Below are positions 7,915 through 14,811 of a stretch of DNA of 23,175 bases, piece after piece. A program made the position numbers and the translations under genes. The notes below the pieces were generated by a model, which ran no database searches, was not told where the DNA came from, and saw only the letters and a program-made list of their open reading frames with translations. Position 1 is the stretch's first letter; each line of letters opens with the position of its first letter. The stretch is from Streptomyces sp. NRRL F-5727 (GTDB taxonomy: Bacteria; Actinomycetota; Actinomycetes; Streptomycetales; Streptomycetaceae): NCBI RefSeq assembly GCF_000719555.1, contig NZ_JOGX01000086.1, positions 1-23,175 on the forward strand, read 5' to 3'.

Positions 7915-8283
7915 ATGGACCGCCAGCACATCGGCAGCGCGCGGCTGCGGGTCGACGCCAGGGCCGTGGACGGCGGCGCCGAGCTCCTCGTACCGGTGGG
8001 TGAGCTCGATCACCACACCGCCGAGCTGCTGCGCGCCCCGCTCGACGCGGCCCTCGACGCCGGCCGGGTCCGGCTCGTCGTCGACTGCGCGGGGCTCGAC
8101 TTCTGCGACTCGACCGGGCTCAACGTGCTCCTCGGGGCGCGGCTGCGGGCCGAGGCGGCCGGCGGCGCGGTCCATCTGGTGGCCATGCGGCCCGCGGTGG
8201 CCCGGGTCTTCCGGATCACCGGCGCGGAGGCGGTCTTCACCGTGCACGACACCCTCGCCACCGCCCTGCCCGGCTCCGGCTGA
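7915..8283 (+). CDS. arsI: STAS-domain anti-anti-sigma factor (ArsI-like)
   Basis: A 122-residue single-domain protein. The ATG at 7915 is chosen because a GAGGAGGG ribosome site lies about 8 nt upstream; the frame stays open further upstream but without initiation signals. It has the STAS core of SpoIIAA/RsbV proteins: GELDHHTAELLRAPLDAAL near residues 29-47, and LVVDCAGLDFCDSTGLNVLL with Ser66 (in D-S-T) as the expected phospho-acceptor. When unphosphorylated, such proteins bind the anti-sigma kinase and free the sigma factor; phosphorylation by the kinase blocks this. It sits between the sigma factor (divergent) and the kinase (78 bp downstream, same strand), so these three are the obvious partners. 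Cross-talk with anti-anti-sigma proteins elsewhere in the genome is possible. Confidence 0.88.
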   Translation: MDRQHIGSARLRVDARAVDGGAELLVPVGELDHHTAELLRAPLDAALDAGRVRLVVDCAGLDFCDSTGLNVLLGARLRAEAAGGAVHLVAMRPAVARVFRITGAEAVFTVHDTLATALPGSG

Positions 8284-8361
8284 CTCCGGACGGACCCCGC
8301 ACCGCCCCTCTTGCTCGTCCCCTGCCCCTGCTGTCTCGTCGACCGGTGAGGTGAAGTGCTG

Positions 8362-8781
8362 ATGGACCAGGCTTCCGACGTCCGTACGCTCGCGCTCGGC
8401 GAGACCAGTGGCACCGTCCCGCTCGCCCGCGACTTCACCCGGACGGCCCTGACCGAGTGGGGCTGGCTGCCCGCCGCCACCGCCGACCGCCGGGCCGCCG
8501 CCGACGACGTCCTGCTCGTGGTCTCCGAACTCGTCACCAACGCCTGTCTGCACGCCGAGGGCCCCGAGCGGCTCAGGGTGGTCCGCCTCAGCCGCACCGT
8601 CCGCCTGGAGGTCACCGACCGGGGCGCCGGACACCCCGCGCCGCGCACCCCGCACCGGGCCGGACGCCCGGGCGGACACGGCATGTTCATCGTGCAGCGG
8701 CTCTGCCTGGACTGGGGCATCCACCGCGTCCCGGGCGCCCCCGGCAAGACGGTCTGGGCCGAACTGGCCTCGCCCGCCTGA
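8362..8781 (+). CDS. prsI: HATPase_c_2 anti-sigma factor / serine kinase (PrsI-like)
   Basis: A 139-residue protein if the ATG at 8362 is used; an in-frame GTG at 8356 is the alternative, but the GAGG at 8348-8351 is better spaced from the ATG. It is a single GHKL ATPase domain of the RsbW/SpoIIAB type: N box ELVTNA with Asn60, G1 box DRGAG (residues 86-90) and G2 box GGHGM (104-108). Such proteins bind and hold a SigB/SigF-type sigma factor and phosphorylate the STAS partner on serine. The sigma factor at 6814-7707 and the STAS protein immediately upstream are the likely targets. Streptomycetes carry many orphan proteins of this family, so specificity rests on position. The four-gene surface operon starts 128 bp downstream on the same strand, so read-through is possible. 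Confidence 0.87.
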   Translation: MDQASDVRTLALGETSGTVPLARDFTRTALTEWGWLPAATADRRAAADDVLLVVSELVTNACLHAEGPERLRVVRLSRTVRLEVTDRGAGHPAPRTPHRAGRPGGHGMFIVQRLCLDWGIHRVPGAPGKTVWAELASPA

Positions 8782-8860
8782 CGGTTGCGGGCCGTCCGCC
8801 CGACCGCCGCAGGACTTTCACCGTCACTCTTCTTCCCTCCGTACGGCCCCAGGCGTACCT

Positions 8861-8885
8861 TGACGCCCAATCTGATGGCGCGTCA
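8861..8885 (+). promoter_or_regulatory. Inverted repeat upstream of surface-protein operon
   Basis: TGACGC (8861-8866) and GCGTCA (8880-8885) form a 6-bp inverted repeat with a 13-bp spacer, 25 bp before the first gene of the operon. A TTGACG at 8860-8865 overlaps the left arm and could be a -35, but the region 17 bp downstream (TCAGGA) is a poor -10. It may be an operator; evidence is weak. Confidence 0.25.
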
Positions 8886-8909
8886 GGAAAATGCGGTGAG
8901 GGGTCGCGG

Positions 8910-9608
8910 GTGGACAGGAAGCCGAACCGGAGGAGGGCGGCCGCCGTGCTCACGGCCGCCGTCGCGGTCTGGACGCCGGCCGGTCTGGCCGCCGCGCCCG
9001 CCGCCCACGCCGAGGTCGTCGACGTGCGGTACGCCTGCGAGACCAAGATCGGCGACCGCACCGCCGTCTCGCCCGTCGACATCACGGCCGAGAAGAAGGG
9101 CGACGCCTACGCGATCACCATGACCTTCGACAAGGGCGTCTCCGACAGCCCCGTCGAACTCCCCAAGGGCGTCATGACCCCCCGCGCCGACCTCGTCCTC
9201 GGCGGCGACGACCAGGGCACCGTCAAGGTCGAGGGGGTGCCCAACGCCGCCGCGATCCCCGCCTTCACCCCCATCAGGATCGGCACCCTCACCGGCACCT
9301 ACACGCCGAGGGCCGACGGCACCGTCACCTTCACCGCGGGACTGCTCACCGTCCACGCCCTCGGCATGGACGCCGCCGTCTGCACGCCCGCGAACAAGCC
9401 CGCCCCGTCCCTCACCCTCACCGTCACCGGCCTCTCCGGGGACGAGCCCACGCCGGCGCCCGAAGCGGCCCTGCCCGGCGGCGAACTGCCCAGGACCGGC
9501 GGCCTCTCCACCACCACCGCCCTCGCCACCCTCGGCGGCACCGTCCTCCTCGGCGGCGTCGGCGCCCTGCTCTGGCTCACCCGCCGCCCCCGCCCGGCCC
9601 GCCCATGA
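8910..9608 (+). CDS. Secreted surface protein with Cys-pair domain and LPRTG sorting signal
   Basis: A 232-residue protein from the GTG at 8910, with a purine-rich GTGAGGGG a few bases upstream; the same frame extends back through the kinase gene but only this start gives a signal peptide. Residues 1-34 are basic then hydrophobic, with a likely cleavage after AHA. Residues ~38-165 form a beta-rich domain bounded by two cysteines (YAC near 43 and VCTP near 160), with the core GGDDQGTVKVEGVPN and a GTYTP turn. After a short Pro/Ala linker come L193-P-R-T-G197, a helix (~206-225) and a basic tail. This is the tripartite sorting signal of sortase substrates, so the protein is probably fixed to peptidoglycan. 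The domain recurs twice in the protein at 11427-12797. I do not recognise a function; an actinobacterial DUF such as DUF6801 may cover it. The stop overlaps the next start (ATGA). Confidence 0.82.
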   Translation: MDRKPNRRRAAAVLTAAVAVWTPAGLAAAPAAHAEVVDVRYACETKIGDRTAVSPVDITAEKKGDAYAITMTFDKGVSDSPVELPKGVMTPRADLVLGGDDQGTVKVEGVPNAAAIPAFTPIRIGTLTGTYTPRADGTVTFTAGLLTVHALGMDAAVCTPANKPAPSLTLTVTGLSGDEPTPAPEAALPGGELPRTGGLSTTTALATLGGTVLLGGVGALLWLTRRPRPARP

Positions 9609-10405
9609 CCAGGACCCGGTACGCGCTCCTCGCCGCCGGCGCCGTCCTCGGCACCCTCGCCGCCGTGCCCCCCGCCACCCCCGCCTGGACCGCCGCGCCC
9701 GCCGCCGGACGGCCGTACGCCTATCTCGAAGGCCCGGCCGGCAGCGTCCTGGAGGACACCCTCTCCGTCACCAACCCCGGCCCCCGCCCGCTCACCGTCA
9801 CCCTCACGGGCGACGGGCCCGCCGCCGTCGCCTTCGCGGCCCGCACCGTCACCGTGCCCGCCCGCACCCGCGCCGACGTCCCCTTCGCCGTCACCGTCGC
9901 CGCCACCACCCCGCCCGGCGAACACCGCGGCACCGTACGGGCCTCGGCCGGCGGCCGGCGGTCCGACGTCGACCTGCGGCTGAAGGTCAGCGGCCCCCGG
10001 CTCGCCGCCCTCACCGTCGAGGACGCCCGCGTCGACCGGGCCACCGGCACCCTCCACTACACCCTCGTCAACCGCGGCAGCACCGTCCTCGACCGGCCCC
10101 GCCTCTCGGTCCGCGCCGACGGCCTCCTCGGCACCGTCCTCGACCGCCCCGAGCGCGCCCTGCCGCTCACCCTCCGCCCCGGCGAACGCACCGCCCGCAC
10201 CGAACCCTGGCCCGACCCGCCCGCCCTCGACTCCGTCACCGTCCGGCTCACCGCCACCGCCCCCGGAGCCACCCCCGCCACCGCCGCCACCGACACCGTC
10301 TTCGCCTCCGGCCCCGCCCTCGCCGGCACCGCGGCCCTGCTGCTCGCGGCCGCGGGCGGAGCCGCGTACACGGTCCGCCGCCGTACGAAGGGAGCCACCG
10401 CATGA
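9605..10405 (+). CDS. Membrane-anchored surface protein, WxL-interacting/DUF916-like
   Basis: A 266-residue protein starting in an ATGA overlap. It has a signal peptide (~1-30), two Ig-like beta domains (~37-127 and ~130-235), one transmembrane helix (~240-257) and a short basic cytosolic tail. The first domain has the form of a peptidoglycan-binding, DUF916-type domain: a Tyr-rich start (RPYAYLEG), LSVTNPGPRPLTVTLT, VTVPARTRADVPFAVTV and PPGEHRGTVRAS. The second starts LKVSGPRLAALTVED and holds a VNRGSTVLDRPRLSV strand pair like the partner-binding domain of those proteins. In Firmicutes, such proteins are encoded with WxL and LPXTG proteins and help hold them at the wall. The resemblance here is by pattern only. 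It sits between an LPXTG-type protein and an Ig-like protein in one coupled operon, supporting a joint surface complex (inference). Confidence 0.75.
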   Translation: MTRTRYALLAAGAVLGTLAAVPPATPAWTAAPAAGRPYAYLEGPAGSVLEDTLSVTNPGPRPLTVTLTGDGPAAVAFAARTVTVPARTRADVPFAVTVAATTPPGEHRGTVRASAGGRRSDVDLRLKVSGPRLAALTVEDARVDRATGTLHYTLVNRGSTVLDRPRLSVRADGLLGTVLDRPERALPLTLRPGERTARTEPWPDPPALDSVTVRLTATAPGATPATAATDTVFASGPALAGTAALLLAAAGGAAYTVRRRTKGATA

Positions 10406-11430
10406 CACCGGCCGCCCGCGCCCGTACGGCCCTGGCCGCGCTGCTCACCGCCCTCGTCCTCGCCCTGCTCCCGGCCCTCCCCGCGACCGCCGCACCCGCC
10501 GCCGCACCCGCCGCCGACCCCGCCGCGCCCGCCGTCGCCGTCTCGCGGAACCAGGCCCCCAAGGGCGGCGAGATCACCGTCAGCGGCACCGGCTGGAAGG
10601 CCGGCGCCCTGCTGATGGTGCTGCTCTGCGGCCAGGGCACCCCCGAGAAGGGCGTCATCGGCGGCACCAACTCCTGCGCCAACACCGACGGCCGGGCCGC
10701 CACCGTCGACGCGCGCGGCGCCTTCAGCGTCAGACTGCCGGTGGCCGCCCCGCCCCGGCCCTGCCCCTGCGTCGTCCACGTCTCCGGCGTCACCGGCACC
10801 CAGGACGTCGTCGACGCCGCCCTCACCGTCGCCGGACACCCCACCGCCCCGCTCCCCGACGCAGCCGGCGACGGCCGCCTCGCCGTCCTCACCGCCGCCC
10901 GCCTCGACGGCTCCGGCGGGATCCTGACCTGGTTCGGCGCGCCACCGTCCCGCACCCTCGTCCTCACCGTCGGCAACCTCGGCACCGCGCCCGTCCGCGA
11001 CCCCGTCTTCCTCGTCGGCACCGCCCGCGGCGTCCTCGCCCCCCGCGACGAGGAGCACCAGTGGCGGGGCACCATCAAGCCCGGGCAGAAGGCCCAGATC
11101 GAGCTGGACGTCGAGCTCGCCGCCGGCGCCCACGGCGACTACCGGGTCTCCGTCTCCTACGGCGGGAAGCTCCTGGCCGAACAGCCCTGGACGGTGGGCC
11201 GCCCCTGGGGCGTGGTCCTGTTCTGGGTCCTGCTCGCCGTGGTCGTGCCCACCGCCCTCTTCCGGATCGGCATGGTCCTCGTCGACCGGGCCGGCGGCCG
11301 GAACCGCCACTCCGTCCCCGTCCCCGTACCGGCGGACGCGGACGGCCCCGGGACGACCGCGGTCCTGCCGTGGTTCCTCCCCGACTCCGCACCGTCCGAG
11401 AACAGTCCGACGACGAAGGGACATTCGTGA
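10402..11430 (+). CDS. Membrane-anchored protein with neocarzinostatin-like Ig domain
   Basis: A 342-residue protein starting in an ATGA overlap and ending in a GTGA overlap. Residues 1-31 are a signal peptide, followed by an Ala/Pro-rich stretch. Residues ~44-135 resemble the neocarzinostatin/actinoxanthin Ig fold: GGEITVSGTGWKAGALL, Cys76 and Cys92 flanking a loop, a D-x-x-GAFSV strand, and a second cysteine pair in PCPCVV, which is the expected two-disulfide pattern. A second beta domain (~165-255) contains LTVGNLGTAPVRDP and a GTIKPGQKAQIELDVEL strand. A transmembrane helix (~268-288) is followed by a cytosolic tail of about 50 residues rich in Pro, Asp and Ser. Neocarzinostatin folds can bind small molecules or act purely as adhesive Ig domains; nothing nearby suggests an enediyne. 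A structural role in the surface assembly is more likely. Confidence 0.75.
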   Translation: MTPAARARTALAALLTALVLALLPALPATAAPAAAPAADPAAPAVAVSRNQAPKGGEITVSGTGWKAGALLMVLLCGQGTPEKGVIGGTNSCANTDGRAATVDARGAFSVRLPVAAPPRPCPCVVHVSGVTGTQDVVDAALTVAGHPTAPLPDAAGDGRLAVLTAARLDGSGGILTWFGAPPSRTLVLTVGNLGTAPVRDPVFLVGTARGVLAPRDEEHQWRGTIKPGQKAQIELDVELAAGAHGDYRVSVSYGGKLLAEQPWTVGRPWGVVLFWVLLAVVVPTALFRIGMVLVDRAGGRNRHSVPVPVPADADGPGTTAVLPWFLPDSAPSENSPTTKGHS

Positions 11431-12797
11431 GCACGCAACGGAGGACGATCGCGGCCGGGATCGCGCTGATCCTCGGCGGCGCGGGGATCCTGCTGTCCGC
11501 CGGCCCCGCCCAGGCCGCCCCGATCTCGTTCAAGACGGAGTGCATCCCGCCCTCGATCTCCGGCCTCCCGCCGGTCCAGGGCACCACCACCGTGCTGGTC
11601 ACCGCACCCGCCACCGCCAAGGTCGGCGACACCGTCGAGGTCGTCTGGAAGACCGTGAAGCCGGCCTCCAAGAACCCCGGCCTGATGGACCTGGAGGCGA
11701 ACACCGTCAAGCCGACCGGCACCATGAAGGTCGGCGGGGCGCAGAGCGGCACGATCGCCATGGAGGGCCCCCGGCAGAACCCGCCGATCCCCAAGAACAC
11801 CGACATGGTCCTGCCCGAGATGAAGGGCACCCTGAAGCTGACGAAGGCGGGCGACGTCACCCTGACGCCCGACGCGTACGACATCAACGTGTCGAAGCCG
11901 ATGTCCACGAACACCAAGTGCACGCCGAAGGAGCAGGTCCCCGTCGGCGCCACGATCAAGGTGACCGACGGCGGCGGCTCCGGCGGCGGCTCCGACAGCG
12001 GCGGCGGCTCGGACAGCGGAGGCTCCGACAGCGGTGGGGGCTCCGACAGCGGCGGCGGGTCCGACAGCGGTGGCACCGGCGGAGGCCAGACCGACTTCCC
12101 GGGCAAGGAGGTCAAGGTCGCCTTCACCTGTACGTCCCCCGGCCCCGCCTCGATCAACTCCAAGGTCACCATCAGCGCGCGGAAGAACGGCGGCGCGTAC
12201 GACCTCACGGTCAAGACCGCCAAGGGCGTCATGAACAGCCCGGCCCCGCTGCCCGCCAAGGCCCTCACGCCCTCCATGGACATCAGGATCGGCGGGGACG
12301 ACAGCGGCACCGTCAAGGTCACCGGCGCGCCCAACCCCACCGCGCTCAAGATGAACGACCCGGTGAGCCTCACCGACATGAAGGGCACCTACAAGCCCGG
12401 CGCCACCGGCAAGGCCACCCTCTCGCCCGGCGCGCTCACCATCAGCGTCGTCCTCGCCCCGGGCGCCGACCCGATCAAGATCCCCTGCCAGGTGAAGGGC
12501 GCGGTCGAGGCGTCCCTCACCCTGGACACCGCCAAGCAGTCCGGCGGCGCCTCCGGCAGCGGCGACAACGGCGGCTCGGACAACGGTGGTGCCGACGGCG
12601 GCGCCGACGACGGCGGCTCGGACGGGAACGGCAACGGCTCGGGCAACGGCTCCGGCGGCGGGAACCTCGCCGAGACCGGCGCCGCGTCCGACGGCGCCCT
12701 GCGCGCCCTCGGCCTGGTCGCCGGCACCGTGATCCTCCTCGGCGGCGCCGTCTTCACCTTCACCCCGTGGCGACGGCTGGCCCGCCGCACCCGCTGA
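11427..12797 (+). CDS. Two-domain surface protein with SDS-Gly linker and LAETG sorting signal
   Basis: A 456-residue protein from a GTG in a GTGA overlap. A signal peptide ends at about residue 30 (AQA). Domain one (~33-178) and domain two (~226-355) are versions of the Cys-bounded domain in the protein at 8910-9608; domain two is the closer copy, sharing GGDD-x-GTVKV-x-G-x-PN and MKGTY-x-P. Domain one keeps both cysteines and M-x-GT-x-K but has diverged. They are joined by a flexible linker (~182-220) with five Ser-Asp-Ser units in glycine. A second Gly/Asn/Asp-rich linker (~373-412) leads to L414-A-E-T-G418, a helix (~426-447) and a basic tail. LAXTG is the signal preferred by class E sortases of high-GC actinobacteria, so this is probably a wall-anchored stalked protein. 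No enzymatic motif is seen. It is the last gene of the operon, followed by a perfect terminator hairpin. Confidence 0.85.
   Translation: MSTQRRTIAAGIALILGGAGILLSAGPAQAAPISFKTECIPPSISGLPPVQGTTTVLVTAPATAKVGDTVEVVWKTVKPASKNPGLMDLEANTVKPTGTMKVGGAQSGTIAMEGPRQNPPIPKNTDMVLPEMKGTLKLTKAGDVTLTPDAYDINVSKPMSTNTKCTPKEQVPVGATIKVTDGGGSGGGSDSGGGSDSGGSDSGGGSDSGGGSDSGGTGGGQTDFPGKEVKVAFTCTSPGPASINSKVTISARKNGGAYDLTVKTAKGVMNSPAPLPAKALTPSMDIRIGGDDSGTVKVTGAPNPTALKMNDPVSLTDMKGTYKPGATGKATLSPGALTISVVLAPGADPIKIPCQVKGAVEASLTLDTAKQSGGASGSGDNGGSDNGGADGGADDGGSDGNGNGSGNGSGGGNLAETGAASDGALRALGLVAGTVILLGGAVFTFTPWRRLARRTR
11970..12086 (+). repeat. In-frame Ser-Asp-Ser/Gly linker repeats
   Basis: The DNA repeats a unit of about 15-18 bp coding for SDSGGG, with five SDS units interrupted once by a shorter SDSGG. 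Codons vary (tcc/tcg, ggc/ggt/gga/ggg), so the repeat has aged or is maintained at the protein level. It separates the two domains of the LAETG protein and recalls serine-aspartate stalks of Gram-positive surface proteins. Confidence 0.8.
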
Positions 12798-12814
12798 CGG
12801 GCACGGAGCGGAGA

Positions 12815-12858
12815 CGGGAAGGCCCCGGGACACAGTGCGGTGTCCCGGGGCCTTCCCG
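12815..12858. terminator. Bidirectional hairpin terminator
   Basis: A perfect 19-bp inverted repeat (12815-12833 and 12840-12858) with a 6-nt loop (AGTGCG) lies between the stop of the surface operon (12797) and the stop of the convergent transporter gene (12876). Symmetry and position suggest it ends both transcripts. Confidence 0.85.
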
Positions 12859-12875
12859 GCGTGTGGAGCGGTGCG

Positions 12876-14381
12876 TCAGTGCACGTCGCCCATGAGGGCC
12901 TGGACCTTCTTGCGGTACATGTACACCGCGAGGCCCGCGACCACGGCCAGCGACGCCTCCATGGCGATCACCCCCGTGCCGTTCAGGTCCACACCGGCCA
13001 GCGAGAGCAGACCCGTGGTGCAGTCACCGGCGGTGACGGCGAGGAACCAGACGCCCATCATCTGGGAGGCGTACTTCTGCGGCGCCATCTTCGTGGTGAC
13101 CGAGAGGCCGACCGGGGAGAGGCACAGCTCACCGATGGTCTGGATCATGTAGATCGAGACGAGCCACATCGGGGAGACCTTGGTGCCGTCGCCCGCCATG
13201 TTCATCGGGACGATGAAGACGAAGAAGGAGGCACCGACCAGGACCAGGCCCATCGCGAACTTCACGATGGTGTTCGGCTCCTGGTTCTTGCGGGCCAGCC
13301 ACAGCCACAGCCAGGCGAAGACCGGGGCCAGCGCCATGACGAAGAGCGGGTTCAGGGACTGGTACCAGGTGGCCGGGAAGCCGAAGCCGAAGACGGTGTC
13401 GGCGGTCTTGCCGTCGGCGAACAGCGACAGGGTCGAACCACCCTGGTCGTAGATCATCCAGAAGACGGCGGCGGCGACGAAGAACCAGATGTAGCCGGTC
13501 ATCTTCGACTGCTCGGTGGTCGACAGGTCCTTGTCGCGCTTGATGCGGACGAGGACGGCGACCGGGATGATCAGACCGGCGAGGGTGATCGGGACGATCG
13601 CCCAGTTCAGGGTGTACATGCCCATCGCGATGACGACGCCGTAGAAGGCGGCGGCGACGACGAGGACGGCGCAGACCTTGACCAGGATGCTCTTGCGCTC
13701 GGCGGCGGAGAGCGGGTTCGGGACGACGTTGCTCTTCGGGCTCAGGTTCTTCGTGCCGATCAGGAACTGGAGCAGACCCAGACCCATGCCGGCCGCGGCG
13801 AGCGCGAAGCCGAGGTGCCAGTTGACCTTCTCGCCGACGGTGCCGACGACGAACGGGGCGACGAAGGCACCGAGGTTGATGCCGATGTAGAAGAGGGTGA
13901 AGCCACCGTCACGGCGCGGGTCGTCCGGGCCGTCGTAGAGGTGGCCGACCATCGTCGAGATGTTGGCCTTGAGCAGACCGGAGCCGGCGGCGACGAGCGC
14001 CAGGCCGACGAAGAACATGGCCTGGCCCGGGAGGGCCAGCGACAGGTGACCGGCCATGATCACGAAGCCGGCGATGGCGACGGTCTTGCGCGCGCCCCAG
14101 ACCCGGTCGCCGAACCAGCCGCCGGGCATGGCCATCAGGTAGACCATCGACACGTACACGGAGTAGATCGCCGTGGCCGTGGCGGCCGTCATGGCCAGTC
14201 CGCCACCCTGGCTGCCGGTCGCCGCGTCGGCGCCGCCGGAGACCAGGTACAGGACGAGAAGCGCCCTCATGCCGTAGTAGGAGAAACGCTCCCACATCTC
14301 GGTCATGAAGAGGGTGGCGAGGCCGCGGGGGTGCCCGAAGAAGGTCTTCTCCGAACCCGCGGAAACGGTCGTTGCCGCCAT
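12876..14381 (-). CDS. POT/PTR family proton-dependent peptide transporter
   Basis: A 501-residue protein. The ATG at 14381 has AAGGA about 6 nt upstream and the family-typical N-terminus follows it; a longer frame upstream (to 14594) is not conserved-looking. It has the POT signatures: the first-helix motif EMWERFSYYGMRALLVLYL (residues ~28-46), the GGWFGDRVWGARKT loop, the FTLFYIGINLGAFVAP signature near residue 165, and a distal GELCLSPVGLSV motif. About 14 helices are expected. The family imports di- and tripeptides with protons across the cytoplasmic membrane. The ExxERF motif of proton coupling is intact. It stands alone, convergent with the surface operon and divergent from a two-component system, with about 430 bp of upstream DNA. 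Peptide recycling from the wall is a possible link to its neighbours but is only inference. Confidence 0.93.
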   Translation of the reverse strand: MAATTVSAGSEKTFFGHPRGLATLFMTEMWERFSYYGMRALLVLYLVSGGADAATGSQGGGLAMTAATATAIYSVYVSMVYLMAMPGGWFGDRVWGARKTVAIAGFVIMAGHLSLALPGQAMFFVGLALVAAGSGLLKANISTMVGHLYDGPDDPRRDGGFTLFYIGINLGAFVAPFVVGTVGEKVNWHLGFALAAAGMGLGLLQFLIGTKNLSPKSNVVPNPLSAAERKSILVKVCAVLVVAAAFYGVVIAMGMYTLNWAIVPITLAGLIIPVAVLVRIKRDKDLSTTEQSKMTGYIWFFVAAAVFWMIYDQGGSTLSLFADGKTADTVFGFGFPATWYQSLNPLFVMALAPVFAWLWLWLARKNQEPNTIVKFAMGLVLVGASFFVFIVPMNMAGDGTKVSPMWLVSIYMIQTIGELCLSPVGLSVTTKMAPQKYASQMMGVWFLAVTAGDCTTGLLSLAGVDLNGTGVIAMEASLAVVAGLAVYMYRKKVQALMGDVH

Positions 14382-14810
14382 GTCGATCCTTGCTCTGTCG
14401 GGACGCGCCGCTTCGTGAGCGGGAGGCGCCCGGTGGGGGGTGGCCGGCACCGGCCGGGACGTGTGCGTCCCGCCCGGGATCCACGCCCCGCCGCGCGTCT
14501 TCGCGCCGCGGGACCCGGCCCACAGGTCGTTCACCGTCTCAAGGCTGGCAGGGCCAACCTCGCGCAGAAAAGAGGACCTTGGCTGACGAAGCATGCCGAA
14601 GGTCCCCGATTACCGCGACTGACGTCTCGCCACCATACGACACGACAGTGCCGGATATGGAAGGACTTGAGAGATGGATCACAGGTGACCATGGAACCAA
14701 CGGGACCCATTCCAAGGTGATGGCAAGGTTACGCACCCTGCTTCGGAGGCGATCGCGGGTGCCTCGTGATCCCGCCCCGGCCCGGCACCCGTGCGGACTA
14801 CCATCACCCC
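14382..14810. other. Divergent intergenic region of 429 bp, no gene seen
   Basis: It separates the POT transporter from the response regulator. I find no convincing ORF; the open frames across it are by-products of GC-rich sequence. The part from about 14540 to 14740 is lower in GC than the flanking genes, as expected of promoter DNA. It contains an imperfect inverted repeat (CCATGGAA at 14689-14696, TTCCAAGG at 14710-14717, one mismatch) that could be an operator. A minus-strand TATGGT near 14633-14638 is a possible -10 for the transporter, giving a leader of about 245 nt, long enough to hold RNA regulation; no known riboswitch is recognised. Confidence 0.5.
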
Positions 14811-14811
14811 A
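14799..14811 (+). promoter_or_regulatory. -10 element predicting a leaderless response-regulator mRNA
   Basis: TACCAT (14799-14804) ends exactly 6 nt before the ATG at 14811, the spacing from a -10 box to a transcription start. No Shine-Dalgarno sequence lies upstream. Both facts predict transcription starting at the A of the start codon. No good -35 hexamer is seen. Confidence 0.5.

Noticed and set aside
8782..8860. SigB-type promoter for the surface operon
   Set aside because: I searched by eye for GNNT followed 14-16 bp later by GGGTAY and found no acceptable match, so direct control by the adjacent sigma factor is not claimed.
8910..12797. Enediyne or antibiotic-binding cluster, suggested by the neocarzinostatin-like fold
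   Set aside because: No polyketide synthase or tailoring enzymes are present and all products are membrane- or wall-anchored.
12876..14594. Longer form of the POT transporter starting at 14594
   Set aside because: The added ~71 residues are not hydrophobic or family-like, and a good ribosome site precedes the ATG at 14381.
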